Source: an uncultured Prevotella sp.
Lineage (GTDB): Bacteria > Bacteroidota > Bacteroidia > Bacteroidales > Bacteroidaceae
Direction: 5' to 3'
Length of the DNA: 34,832 nucleotides
NCBI GenBank assembly: GCA_902798285.1
Contig: CADBVZ010000026.1
Coordinates: 1 to 34,832 of the forward strand
Part shown: positions 16,996-25,485 of the stretch, piece after piece
Numbering within the stretch: the stretch's first letter is position 1
Layout of the letters: every line of letters begins with the position of its first letter
Program-made: the position numbers and the translations under genes
The notes under the pieces: generated by a model
Databases searched by the model: none
What the model was told of the DNA's origin: nothing
What the model saw: the letters and a program-made list of their open reading frames with translations, nothing else

Positions 16996-17825
16996 ACGGT
17001 AATGTCCGATACCTCAGTTACTGAGTCCACCCATCCATTCATCACCACAGCAGGCGAGTGAGTGGTCAGGATAATCTGCACATTCGGATTCAGTTCCAGG
17101 CAAAGATCAATCATTCGCTTCTGCCATTCGATATGAAGGCTCACCTCTGGCTCGTCCATAAACAGTACGTAAGGCTGGTTGTCTTCCACCAATACTGTCA
17201 GCAAGATAGCAAGCATCTGCTTCTCGCCACTCGACAGCATATAAGGCTGTAGCACCTCACCAATCTGCGTGAACCGTATTTCATTCTCTGTGCGGATCAT
17301 CTTCTTACCTGTATCCGAGAACAACTCGTCAACTATGTCCTGAAAACGCTTCTTCTGTACAGACAGATGCTGGGCGGCATCCATATTGCCCTGTTGCAAC
17401 TCCGCAATGATGCGGTTGCCAATGTTCACCTGATAATCCAGATACTTCCTTTGCAGATGATAGAGCTGGAAGTCGAGGGCCGATCTGACAGATACAGGAG
17501 AGATCTCTGTGAGCTTAGTCAGCGAGTTCATCCCATTACCCGTCAGCTCCACCATTGGCGAATCCAGCGAGCGTATTACGTCATAGCGTATCCACTTGGC
17601 ATCCTCTGGTTCCACTTCAAGCCTTACACCTTTCAGCATGTGAGAGGGGAACTCGCCACCAGCGGAGAGTCCTTTTACCACCTTATTCAGAATGGTACTC
17701 TTACCCATACCATTAATGCCACTAAGGATGTTTACCTGACGGTTCAGGTCCCAAATGATGTGTTTCTTCCCGCTCCAGAGCGAGTCGATCTCAATCCGTT
17801 TGATATAGTCTGCGTACTTCGGCAT
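16992..17825 (-). CDS. Compact ABC/AAA-type ATPase paired with DUF4435 protein (AriA-like)
   Basis: 277 aa. All ABC-type ATPase motifs are present: Walker A GINGMGKS (36-43), signature LSSGE (197-201), Walker B VLFMDEPE (220-227) and switch histidine H256 in LTTHSPAVV. Residues ~120-175 form the helical lobe; there is no long coiled coil and no membrane segment. This is the layout of AAA_15/AAA_21 ATPases that control OLD-like or TOPRIM effectors in defence modules. It is translationally coupled to the DUF4435 gene and driven by its own promoter. It is probably smaller than AriA of studied PARIS systems (lengths recalled, not checked), so it may represent a minimal type. An alternative is a conserved cellular repair ATPase. 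Confidence 0.8.
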   Translation of the reverse strand: MPKYADYIKRIEIDSLWSGKKHIIWDLNRQVNILSGINGMGKSTILNKVVKGLSAGGEFPSHMLKGVRLEVEPEDAKWIRYDVIRSLDSPMVELTGNGMNSLTKLTEISPVSVRSALDFQLYHLQRKYLDYQVNIGNRIIAELQQGNMDAAQHLSVQKKRFQDIVDELFSDTGKKMIRTENEIRFTQIGEVLQPYMLSSGEKQMLAILLTVLVEDNQPYVLFMDEPEVSLHIEWQKRMIDLCLELNPNVQIILTTHSPAVVMNGWVDSVTEVSDITV

Positions 17826-17847
17826 AGCTTTTGGTTTTTATTTTTTG

Positions 17848-17879
17848 CAAAGATAAACAAAAAAGCCGAAAGTTCAAAA
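17848..17879 (-). promoter_or_regulatory. Promoter of the ATPase-DUF4435 pair
   Basis: Minus strand TTTTG (17879-17875), a 19-nt spacer and TATCTTTG (17855-17848) fit the consensus well. The leader to the ATG at 17825 is about 17 nt. The -33 element lies inside the terminator hairpin of the upstream FKBP gene. Confidence 0.7.
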
Positions 17880-17888
17880 CTTTCGGCT
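17864..17888 (-). terminator. Intrinsic terminator of the glyQS-FKBP operon
   Basis: An 11-bp perfect stem AGCCGAAAGTT/AACTTTCGGCT with a 3-nt loop (17875-17877), followed on the minus strand by a run of six Ts. It lies about 30 bp after the FKBP stop. Confidence 0.88.
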
Positions 17889-17917
17889 GTTTATTTGTCA
17901 TTAATGCGACTTTACTA

Positions 17918-18535
17918 CTAACGCGACTTGAAGTTCGAGCGATACTCACCTGGATGCCAGAAGTCGTAAAGGGCGATCTCGAACACCAGATTACTGTAGC
18001 CAGGAATGGTATTGGATCCTGAACTATAATCGCTTTTGCCATATCCCAACATATAAGGAATACGAACGCGCCAGCGATCGCCAACATGCATATGCATCAG
18101 AGCTGTGGAGAATCCATTGACTAAAGCGCCAGCCACGAACTTCGAGGTACCTGCCGTCATCCAGTTGAAATCATCCAAATAGTTCTGGTCGAATACGAGG
18201 CCTTCTGGATAGGAAACCGTGGGGATGTAGTGTCCACGATAAGCCACACGACAGGTATCAGTGTAAAGTGGCGTTTCTGTGCCATCGCCTGATTCCAGCA
18301 CCTCTACGTAAATAAAGTCTGTATTCTTGAAAGACATGGTAGTACTCTCGTCCTTCGAGAAGGTGAGAATCTTACGATAGCTGGAGTTTGCGGCCCACTG
18401 ATCAAGTACTTTTTCGTTCTTCTCCTGCCAGTTGTCGAATTCGCCCTCAGCCTCTGTATCCTCACTGCACGATGATACCATCCCCACAAGTGGGAACAGT
18501 ATCATGCTCAGCAATATGTATTTCCAACTCCTCAT
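17918..18535 (-). CDS. FKBP-type peptidyl-prolyl isomerase lipoprotein
   Basis: 205 aa. A signal peptide ends in LVGMVSSC, a lipobox with C23 as the lipidated residue, so a membrane lipoprotein is predicted. From about residue 90 an FKBP-like domain is visible: VAYRGHYI, GLVFDQNY, FVAGALVNGFSTALMHMHVG and RVRIPYMLGYG, ending in LVFEIALYDF. It probably helps fold exported proteins; several active-site aromatics of classical FKBP look altered, so catalytic activity is uncertain. The ATG is 2 nt after the glyQS stop, so it is co-transcribed with glyQS. Confidence 0.88.
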   Translation of the reverse strand: MRSWKYILLSMILFPLVGMVSSCSEDTEAEGEFDNWQEKNEKVLDQWAANSSYRKILTFSKDESTTMSFKNTDFIYVEVLESGDGTETPLYTDTCRVAYRGHYIPTVSYPEGLVFDQNYLDDFNWMTAGTSKFVAGALVNGFSTALMHMHVGDRWRVRIPYMLGYGKSDYSSGSNTIPGYSNLVFEIALYDFWHPGEYRSNFKSR

Positions 18536-18537
18536 GC

Positions 18538-20079
18538 TTACTGAAGCTTCTTGAGCAGACTTGCAATGCTTACCTTATCCTCAATGATGGCATTGAGCTC
18601 GCTGATAGCCACACGCTCCTGCTCCATCGTGTCGCGGAAACGAAGCGTTACCTTACCATCAGTCAGGGTGTCGTGGTCTACTGTTACGCAATATGGTGTA
18701 CCAATAGCATCCTGACGACGATAGCGCTTACCGATAGAATCCTTCTCATCGTACTGGCAATTAAAGTGGAACTTCAGCTGGTCGATGATCTCGCGAGCCT
18801 TCTCGGGCAGACCGTCCTTCTTAACCAGAGGCATCACAGCACACTTCACTGGAGCCAGAGCTACTGGCAACTTCAGAACTACGCGAGTCTCGCCATTCTC
18901 CAGCTTCTCCTCCTCGAAGGCATGACACATAATAGAGAGGAACATACGATCCACACCGATTGAAGTCTCAATGACATACGGGGTGTAGCTCTCGTTGGTC
19001 TGAGGATCGAAGTACTTAATGCTCTTGCCAGAGTACTTCTCATGCTGAGAGAGGTCGAAGTTCGTACGAGAGTGGATACCCTCAACCTCTTTGAAGCCGA
19101 ATGGCATCTTGAACTCGATATCAGTAGCAGCGTTGGCATAGTGAGCCAGCTTGTCATGATCGTGGAAACGATAATTCTCAGCACCGAAGCCCAGAGCCTG
19201 ATGCCACTTCATACGAGTTTCCTTCCACTTGGGGAACCACTCCAGCTCTGTACCAGGCTGAACGAAGAACTGCATCTCCATCTGCTCGAACTCCCTCATG
19301 CGGAAGATGAACTGACGAGCTACAATCTCATTACGGAATGCCTTACCAATCTGGGCAATACCAAAAGGAATCTTCATACGACCGGTCTTCTGAACGTTCA
19401 GGTAGTTCACGAAGATACCCTGAGCGGTCTCAGGACGCAGATAGATCTTCATCGAAGCATCAGCGCTGGCACCCATCTCGGTAGAGAACATCAGGTTGAA
19501 CTGACGAACGTCCGTCCAGTTGCGTGTACCACTGATAGGACAAACAATCTCCTCGTCGAGGATAATCTGCTTCAGCTCGTCGAGGTCAGGACCCTGCATA
19601 GCAGCTGCATAGCGAGCATGCAGATTGTCGCGTTTCTCCTTTGTTTCCTTCACGCGCTCGCTGGTTTCCAGATACTTAGCCTCATCGAAACTATCGCCAA
19701 AGCGCTTGCGAGCCTTCTCCACTTCCTTCTGGATCTTCTCGTCGTACTTGGCAATCTGGTCCTCGATCAGCACGTCAGCACGATAACGCTTCTTAGAATC
19801 ACGATTGTCGATCAGGGGATCATTGAAAGCATCCACGTGTCCTGATGCCTTCCATATGGTGGGGTGCATAAAGATAGCCGAGTCAATACCCACGATATTC
19901 TCGTGAAGCATCGTCATAGCCTTCCACCAATACTGCTTAATGTTATTCTTCAACTCAACACCGTTCTGACCGTAGTCGTAAACGGCTCCTAAACCATCGT
20001 AAATCTCACTTGAGGGGAATACAAAGCCATACTCCTTGCAGTGGCTCACGATTTTCTTAAAAACATCTTCCTGTGCCAT
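18538..20079 (-). CDS. glyQS: Glycyl-tRNA synthetase (alpha2 type)
   Basis: 513 aa, single-chain class II enzyme of the archaeal/Bacteroidetes type. The N-terminal part KKIVSHCKEYGFVFPSSEIY and YDYGQNGVELKNNIKQYWW is typical. Class II motif 2 is GKAFRNEIVARQFIFRMREF with EQMEMQFFV after it. Motif 3 lies in YTPYVIETSIGVDRMFLS. The C-terminal anticodon-binding domain begins at ALAPVKCAVMPL. It charges tRNA-Gly with glycine. A promoter with TACCTTTG lies 29-36 bp upstream, and the FKBP lipoprotein gene follows in the same operon. Confidence 0.97.
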   Translation of the reverse strand: MAQEDVFKKIVSHCKEYGFVFPSSEIYDGLGAVYDYGQNGVELKNNIKQYWWKAMTMLHENIVGIDSAIFMHPTIWKASGHVDAFNDPLIDNRDSKKRYRADVLIEDQIAKYDEKIQKEVEKARKRFGDSFDEAKYLETSERVKETKEKRDNLHARYAAAMQGPDLDELKQIILDEEIVCPISGTRNWTDVRQFNLMFSTEMGASADASMKIYLRPETAQGIFVNYLNVQKTGRMKIPFGIAQIGKAFRNEIVARQFIFRMREFEQMEMQFFVQPGTELEWFPKWKETRMKWHQALGFGAENYRFHDHDKLAHYANAATDIEFKMPFGFKEVEGIHSRTNFDLSQHEKYSGKSIKYFDPQTNESYTPYVIETSIGVDRMFLSIMCHAFEEEKLENGETRVVLKLPVALAPVKCAVMPLVKKDGLPEKAREIIDQLKFHFNCQYDEKDSIGKRYRRQDAIGTPYCVTVDHDTLTDGKVTLRFRDTMEQERVAISELNAIIEDKVSIASLLKKLQ

Positions 20080-20107
20080 AATAAACGTTTATTTTGCAAT
20101 TTGGCTG

Positions 20108-20139
20108 CAAAGGTACGAAAAAGAAGTGAAAAGAGAAAA
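20108..20139 (-). promoter_or_regulatory. Promoter of glyQS
   Basis: Minus strand TACCTTTG at 20115-20108 is a good -7 box. A TTTTC (20139-20135) 19 nt upstream is an imperfect -33 box. The leader is about 24 nt. Confidence 0.55.
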
Positions 20140-20196
20140 GTGTAAAGTAAAAAATTAAAGCAATACACATATTATTAACAAAAAATCAAAGAATTA

Positions 20197-20228
20197 TTTG
20201 GCATATTCGGAATAATTCACTACTTTTG
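20197..20228 (+). promoter_or_regulatory. Promoter of tRNA-Val
   Basis: TTTG (20197-20200), a 20-nt spacer and TACTTTTG (20221-20228) match the consensus exactly; the mature tRNA begins 20 nt downstream. Confidence 0.7.
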
Positions 20229-20247
20229 CAACCGCTATTGCAAATTT

Positions 20248-20322
20248 AGGGGCATAGCCCAGTTGGTTTAGAGCGCTGCAGTCACATTGCAGAGGTCCCC
20301 GGTTCGAGCCCGGGTGTCCCTA
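20248..20322 (+). tRNA. tRNA-Val (anticodon CAC)
   Basis: A 75-nt cloverleaf. Acceptor AGGGGCA (20248-20254) pairs with TGTCCCT (20315-20321), with discriminator A at 20322. The anticodon stem is CTGCA/TGCAG with loop GTCACAT, giving anticodon CAC at 20283-20285. The T-arm is CCCGG-TTCGAGC-CCGGG. A35, C36 and A73 fit valine identity. CCA is not encoded. The D-stem has a C12-A23 mismatch and the loop carries G32/U38 instead of the usual pyrimidine/A. A two-tier terminator hairpin follows directly. Confidence 0.87.
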
Positions 20323-20368
20323 CTAAAATGAAATCCTCGCCAAGCGGCGAGGATCTTTCGTTTTAGTA
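20321..20368 (+). terminator. Terminator of tRNA-Val
   Basis: Inner 9-bp stem ATCCTCGCC/GGCGAGGAT (20333-20341, 20346-20354) with loop AAGC, and outer stem TACTAAAA/TTTTAGTA (20321-20328, 20361-20368). The Ts at 20361-20364 serve as the U-tract. Confidence 0.85.
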
Positions 20369-20396
20369 AACTCCAGCTTTGTCGTTATGAGGCTGG

Positions 20397-20494
20397 AACT
20401 TTAGTCGGAGGAAAGTCCTAAATTCTCGAGAGAATTTGGAGGTTTACTCGGAGTAAAGTCTGGGTTTACTCCGGGTAAAGTCCGACTTTAGTCG
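20397..20494. repeat. Cluster of short interleaved palindromes
   Basis: Consecutive small hairpins: AAATTCTC-GA-GAGAATTT (20420-20437), TTTACTC-G-GAGTAAA (20443-20457), TTTACTC-C-GGGTAAA (20465-20479) and CGACT-TT-AGTCG (20483-20494). ACTTTAGTCG occurs twice in direct orientation (20399 and 20485), and AAAGTCC also occurs twice. It lies between the tRNA terminator and the 3' end of the convergent receptor gene. It may end or stabilise that receptor mRNA, or be a REP-like element. Confidence 0.7.
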
Positions 20495-20508
20495 CCATAA
20501 GCTCTTTT

Positions 20509-23500
20509 CTAGTTAAAGATGTAGCGAATGGTGAACATCACCTGATAGGTAGATGTAGCGCTCAGGAAGTCCTGGAAGGTCTTCAGATGTCGCTCGCCAT
20601 TCACTGTATTATAGGTGTACTTACCCTTGCTATACGATAGAAGTGCCGTTTCACTAACCTGTTTGTAGAGTCCCCAATCCTTGCAGAGGAAGTTGGGCAG
20701 GTTCATAATGTCAACACCTAACTGAATGGCATGCTTGGTCTTACCTATATCGAGTGTCAGATCCTGCTGGAACTTGAAGTCCAACTGATGATGCCAAGGC
20801 ATCTTGGCTCCACCTCGCTCAGCATACTTTCCCTTGCGATTCTTCAGATAGTCATCCTGCTGGATATATGCCCAGAAGTCATCTCGCTGCATATCAGCAG
20901 TATAAACCTGATGGTTAGATCCATATGTACTCTCTGAGAAATCCCACGAATTGAGTTCCTCACGCGATGCTGGCACATAAATCAGGTTGGCAGGAGCCAA
21001 GGCATCGCTATTAACATTATTAGAGAAGATGTAAGAATAACGACTGAAAGCATAGTCATTCAGATAGCCATACTGATAGCCATCGTAAACGAGGCTGAAT
21101 CTTGAGGTGGCATTCTTTGACTCCTTCAGCGTATAGCTGGCTCCTATCAGCAAGCGGTTTGGAGCCACATAAGTGGCATATCCCATCTCGTTGTCGTTAA
21201 CCGCATTCACAGAATAACGATAGTTATTATAGGCTGAAGCCACCTGATTACCAATACCATCAGTATAGGTCTTTGCCTTCGAGAGGGTATAGCTGGCAGT
21301 GAGGTCGAGTCCAAAATCGAACGACTTGCGCAACTGGGCACTCAGCGAAATGTAGTAAGCCTTATTACCTGCATTCTCAAGGACATAGGCTGAGGAGTTG
21401 GCATCGTAATAAGACATCTTGTGGCGCACATCGCCATGACCCAGATCGATGGTGGATGAGCCATCCCAGTAGATGTCGCGATTGGACACTACTACTGGAT
21501 TCATATCCTTATTGACGATACCCTCGATGGTGAAATCGATATCGCCAGGCAATTTGGCATCAAGAGCCAGAGAGGTTTTCCACGTCTTGGGCATACGCAA
21601 ATCGTCGCTCAGAATGGTAGCACTACTTGGGATAGTAGTCTTGCTGGCAGCACCAATCTGGTTCAACATATCCTGCTGACTGGTGGTGAAAGTGGGGATA
21701 GTACCCTTGGTCTGTGAAGCGATATACGATGTCTGTCCCATACCAGAGTTTCCAACAGCAGAAATCAGCCATACGAATGGCAATCGGCCCACAAAGACAC
21801 CTGTACCTCCACGGAGAATCAAGTTGCGCTCGCCCGTAATGTCCCAATTGAATCCAATACGTGGCGAGAACGAGACGCTGGCTTTGGGCACATTATCGGT
21901 ACGGAAATGCTGTCCACCAAAGTCAATCTTATAGTAATCCTCGTTGAAATTGTCTTTCAGACTTGGATACGAAGGCAACTCAAGGCGTGCACCTATTGAC
22001 ATACGGAAGCGATCGGAGATGCTCCAGTTGTCCTGCAGATAGAGCGACCATTGGTTGGTACTCATCTCAGCTATAAAAGGCGAATGGTTGGCATTGTTTC
22101 CATAGGTGATACCAAACAGACGGGTATTCTCGGGTGTGAACACTGATGCCCAATCGCCAGCAGCCACCTGTTCTGGTGTAGCCTGGAAGGCATAATATCC
22201 TGCAGCAGCCTGGGCATAGCCATTAGCAGCCCAGTTGTGTTCGAACTGCAAACCACCAAAGAGGTTGTGCTTACCCAACTGGATGTTTACCTCGTCAGTA
22301 ATCACAGTATTCTTGGTCTGGGCCACATTCTGATAGGTAAACAAGTCGCCTGTAAGGGCCCATGAGGGATAAATGCCTTGTCCGTTGTCCATCACAATCT
22401 CCACAACAGGAGCTGACTCGCCATACTCGTTGCTTCGGGGCTGATCCTGGAACGAATAGGTGCCACGCAAGGTGTTGCTCAGCTTACCAAACTTGCTGTT
22501 CAACTCAGCAGCAAACGAAGTAAAGCGGAACTCAGAGATATACCGGCTTGAGAGCGAAGACATGCTGTAATCGGTATTGCTGCCATAGGAGTTCTGGTTA
22601 CCGCCATATATAATAGAGGTACGATTACTACCTATACTACGTGAGGCAGAAGCTGGATTAGACTCCTTGCGGTTCGACTTCGTGAAGCGGATATTGAACT
22701 TGTGGTTCTCATTGATATTCCAGTCGACACGGGCCAGGATACGATAAGCGGGAGCCTTCAGGTCATAGTTCTGCCAAGGGCCAGTCTTCAGTCCATAAGT
22801 ATTTTGCAGATAGTTGGACAGACTCTCCAGTTCATTGATTCGCGGACGGCGATTAGTGGCAGTATATGGTGTACTACCATTACCAGCCTTAACAGCAGGA
22901 CCAGTAACCAGATTATCTTCAATCTCACCATTCACAAAGAAGAATAGTTTATCCTTCAGGATAGGACCACCAAGTGACAATCCAAAAGTATAGTTATGTC
23001 CATCAGCAATGGGGAGTTCGGTATCGCCTATCTTCTTACCCTTCAGAGATGAACTTGTAAGATAGGTATAGGCAGACCCCTTGAACGTGTTGGTACCACT
23101 CTTTGTAACAGCATTTACGCCACCACCTGTAAATCCGCTCTGACGTACATCGTAAGGAGTAATCGAAACTGTCATCTGTTCCAAAGCATCGAGCGAGATA
23201 GGTGTTCCACCTCCAGGAAGCGGAGAGGGTTCCATACCAAAAGAATCATTGAACGAAGCACCATCGATGGTAACACTCGACTGACGATAGTTTCCGCCAC
23301 CAATAGCCATACCGCTGGCAGAACTTGATTGTGGCGTCATCTTCATAATGTCGAGCATAGAACGACCCACATTAGGAACAGCAGCCATCTGGTTTGCATT
23401 AAGATTAGTCACAGCTCCACTACGATCAGAGCGCATGGTATTATTAGCTTTTGCAGTAATAACCACCTCCTGCAGCAGCTCAGATCCCTCACTCAGCGTG

Positions 23501-23814
23501 GCATCTACTACGGCGTTCTGACCCAATGCCAGCTGGATATCAGTAAACATGCTGGTCTGGAAACCTATATACGAGATTTCCACCTCGTAAGGGCCTCCAG
23601 CACGCATACCAGTAATGGTATAGCGACCATCGATATTTGTCACAGCACGATATACCGATCCCGAGGGAACATGCTTGGCTGTTACAGTGGCACCGATTGC
23701 TTCCTCACCATCTGCCATAACGATACCCGTAATTCCAGAAGTGGTAACCTGTGCGATAGCAGCAATAGAAGCCATCAACAGTGTTAAAGCCAATATGAAT
23801 AATCTCTTTTGCAT
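20509..23814 (-). CDS. Oar-like TonB-dependent outer membrane receptor (downstream copy)
   Basis: 1101 aa from ATG at 23814. The longest ORF starts 14 codons earlier, but its ATG lies upstream of the -7 box, and MQKRLFILALTLLMASIAA is a signal peptide shared with the upstream paralogue. After the signal, residues ~20-110 form a carboxypeptidase-regulatory (Ig-like) domain. A TonB-box-like EVVITAK follows, then a plug (SVTIDGASFNDSFG, ISPYDVRQ-like TPYDVRQSGFTGGGVNAVTK) and a large beta-barrel ending in VMFTIRYIFN. The GTNTFKGSAY motif is typical of Oar-type receptors, which differ from SusC and have no SusD partner. Substrate unknown; uptake or protein export/surface roles have been proposed for the family. 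Separate promoter, 140 bp after the lipoprotein gene. Confidence 0.87.
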   Translation of the reverse strand: MQKRLFILALTLLMASIAAIAQVTTSGITGIVMADGEEAIGATVTAKHVPSGSVYRAVTNIDGRYTITGMRAGGPYEVEISYIGFQTSMFTDIQLALGQNAVVDATLSEGSELLQEVVITAKANNTMRSDRSGAVTNLNANQMAAVPNVGRSMLDIMKMTPQSSSASGMAIGGGNYRQSSVTIDGASFNDSFGMEPSPLPGGGTPISLDALEQMTVSITPYDVRQSGFTGGGVNAVTKSGTNTFKGSAYTYLTSSSLKGKKIGDTELPIADGHNYTFGLSLGGPILKDKLFFFVNGEIEDNLVTGPAVKAGNGSTPYTATNRRPRINELESLSNYLQNTYGLKTGPWQNYDLKAPAYRILARVDWNINENHKFNIRFTKSNRKESNPASASRSIGSNRTSIIYGGNQNSYGSNTDYSMSSLSSRYISEFRFTSFAAELNSKFGKLSNTLRGTYSFQDQPRSNEYGESAPVVEIVMDNGQGIYPSWALTGDLFTYQNVAQTKNTVITDEVNIQLGKHNLFGGLQFEHNWAANGYAQAAAGYYAFQATPEQVAAGDWASVFTPENTRLFGITYGNNANHSPFIAEMSTNQWSLYLQDNWSISDRFRMSIGARLELPSYPSLKDNFNEDYYKIDFGGQHFRTDNVPKASVSFSPRIGFNWDITGERNLILRGGTGVFVGRLPFVWLISAVGNSGMGQTSYIASQTKGTIPTFTTSQQDMLNQIGAASKTTIPSSATILSDDLRMPKTWKTSLALDAKLPGDIDFTIEGIVNKDMNPVVVSNRDIYWDGSSTIDLGHGDVRHKMSYYDANSSAYVLENAGNKAYYISLSAQLRKSFDFGLDLTASYTLSKAKTYTDGIGNQVASAYNNYRYSVNAVNDNEMGYATYVAPNRLLIGASYTLKESKNATSRFSLVYDGYQYGYLNDYAFSRYSYIFSNNVNSDALAPANLIYVPASREELNSWDFSESTYGSNHQVYTADMQRDDFWAYIQQDDYLKNRKGKYAERGGAKMPWHHQLDFKFQQDLTLDIGKTKHAIQLGVDIMNLPNFLCKDWGLYKQVSETALLSYSKGKYTYNTVNGERHLKTFQDFLSATSTYQVMFTIRYIFN

Positions 23815-23843
23815 TTCGTTTATGAATTGGTTATTATCTGTTG

Positions 23844-23874
23844 CAAAGATAAACAATTAATCTTATAATTGCAA
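23844..23874 (-). promoter_or_regulatory. Promoter of the downstream Oar-like receptor gene
   Basis: Minus strand TATCTTTG (23851-23844) with TTG at 23874-23872 and a 20-nt spacer. The box lies inside the longest ORF, so translation must begin at 23814; the leader is about 25 nt. Confidence 0.62.
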
Positions 23875-23899
23875 CTTTTATCCCATTTATTTCAAAAAA

Positions 23900-23932
23900 A
23901 AGACTCCCAATGCCTAAAACATTGGGAGTCTT
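23900..23932 (-). terminator. Intrinsic terminator after the BACON/OB lipoprotein gene
   Basis: A 13-bp perfect stem, AAGACTCCCAATG and its complement (23900-23912, 23920-23932), with a 7-nt loop and followed on the minus strand by a run of Ts. Confidence 0.9.
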
Positions 23933-23953
23933 CGCTAATTATTTGAGTTTCAC

Positions 23954-25450
23954 TTACTTCTCATGAGAGAAATATACACCACCATTAACCTGAGGTGTGC
24001 CCTTATAAGTAGACTTCGGACCGATAACGGTCAACTTATCACCTACCACGATTCCATTGGCAGCAATAGCACCCTTACGGGCATCGCCAGTAGCGCCCCA
24101 ACCAGGATAGCAACCATATACATACAGACGGTTGGTACCATCGGTAATGTAGAGGTTACCATACTGATCGTTGGCAATTTCATCGATCTTACCACTTACC
24201 ATATAGTAAACATCCTTTGCATCCTCCTTAGTAAGGAAGTCGGCAATGCTTACCTCTGTTACCTTGATAGAATTCTCCAGCTGAGCACCAGTCATCTGGG
24301 CAGTTCCCTTGTACTCACCACGCTTACCAACGAGTGTTACTACGTCGCCAACCTTCAGACCAGCCTTCTCGAAGTCGCCCTTAGAGCCTACGCCATAGAC
24401 ATAAACCTCGCCAGAGTAGTCCTTAATGTAGATGTTGCCATACTCAGCCTTTGCAATGCTGGTGATAACACCAGTCAGGCGATACTGAGTATTACCTACA
24501 GGAGCAGCCAGGAAGTCGGCAATGCTGCACTCTACGATAGCACCCTTCTGCTTGATGGTAGCCTGAGAGGTGTACTCCTTAGAACCATCGGTAGTCTTGA
24601 AGGTTACAGTCGTCTCACGATCGCCACCCTCATTCTTGGCAGCGGTAAAGGTAACAGTGGAATTAACACCAACGGTAGAAGAGGTAACACCGAGCCAGCT
24701 CTTAGCCTCAGCAGGGATCTCAACAGCCACGCCTGTGCCCTTGCAAGTGAGATAGGCAGTGATATCACCACCCTCTACAGGCAGAGGATCAGCGCTACTC
24801 AGAGAGTCACACTTGATAAGAGACTTCACAATCTTGATCACTGTTACATCGACAAGTTCAACGGTTGAACCATAAACGGTCTTCGGACCTTCAACTGTCA
24901 CCTGATCACCAACCTCGAGACCCAGACTTGAGAAGTTCTTAGTGTTACCCTTGGCATCGAGCGTACCATAAATCGTAATCTCACCGGTACCATCGTTCAG
25001 ATACCAGTTGCCATAAGTGGTATTATAGATGCCTGTGCAAATACCTGTCACGCGATAGGTTTTATCAGGACCGGCAATGATCTCTGCACAGGTGGCTACT
25101 GATGCCGACTGCAGGCCCTGAACAACCTTCAGGCCCTGTGTCTTGCCGTTACATATGAGGGAAAGCTCACAGTTGCGGCCAGAGTTGGCTGCAGCAGAGA
25201 AGGTAACGGTGCCACTTCCTGTACCAGAGGCAGGAGAAACCGTCAACCAGTCGGGAGCACCGGTAATGCTCCAGCTGCCTGCAGTCTCCACATTGATTGA
25301 AGAAGAGCCACCATTGGCATCGATAGAAATCATAGACTGCGACACACGAACCTCACTAAGATAGGTGGGATCGTTGTCCTGAGTACTACAGCCTGTGAAC
25401 ACAGCAGCTACGACTGCCATGAGAGACGGAATGAAATATCTGAGTTTCAT
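23954..25450 (-). CDS. BACON / OB-fold repeat lipoprotein
   Basis: 498 aa. Signal peptide with lipobox VFTGC (C21). Residues ~35-112 form a BACON domain (SWSITGAPDWLTVSPASGTG). An OB-fold-like unit follows at ~115-208 (YRVTGICTGIYNTTYGNWYL). A second BACON-like domain spans ~213-305, then two more OB-like units at ~310-395 and ~400-498, each introduced by SIADFL and containing YGN(I/L)YI and a YVYG strand. The order is BACON-OB-BACON-OB-OB. BACON domains usually place a binding module at the cell surface; the OB-like units may bind polymer, peptide or nucleic acid, but ligand is not decidable here. The upstream Oar-like gene ends 35 bp before it with no promoter between, so the two are co-transcribed. 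Confidence 0.82.
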   Translation of the reverse strand: MKLRYFIPSLMAVVAAVFTGCSTQDNDPTYLSEVRVSQSMISIDANGGSSSINVETAGSWSITGAPDWLTVSPASGTGSGTVTFSAAANSGRNCELSLICNGKTQGLKVVQGLQSASVATCAEIIAGPDKTYRVTGICTGIYNTTYGNWYLNDGTGEITIYGTLDAKGNTKNFSSLGLEVGDQVTVEGPKTVYGSTVELVDVTVIKIVKSLIKCDSLSSADPLPVEGGDITAYLTCKGTGVAVEIPAEAKSWLGVTSSTVGVNSTVTFTAAKNEGGDRETTVTFKTTDGSKEYTSQATIKQKGAIVECSIADFLAAPVGNTQYRLTGVITSIAKAEYGNIYIKDYSGEVYVYGVGSKGDFEKAGLKVGDVVTLVGKRGEYKGTAQMTGAQLENSIKVTEVSIADFLTKEDAKDVYYMVSGKIDEIANDQYGNLYITDGTNRLYVYGCYPGWGATGDARKGAIAANGIVVGDKLTVIGPKSTYKGTPQVNGGVYFSHEK

Positions 25451-25485
25451 ATCTTTTTCCTTTTTACTTTATTACCTTTTTACTC

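Noticed and set aside
19042-19845. Long plus-strand ORF (267 aa) opposite glyQS
   Set aside because: It is antisense to strongly conserved glycyl-tRNA synthetase sequence; its residue pattern is typical of a shadow frame, and there is no promoter.
23963-24868. Plus-strand ORF (301 aa) opposite the BACON/OB lipoprotein gene
   Set aside because: Shadow of a gene with regular codon bias; low-complexity product without motifs.
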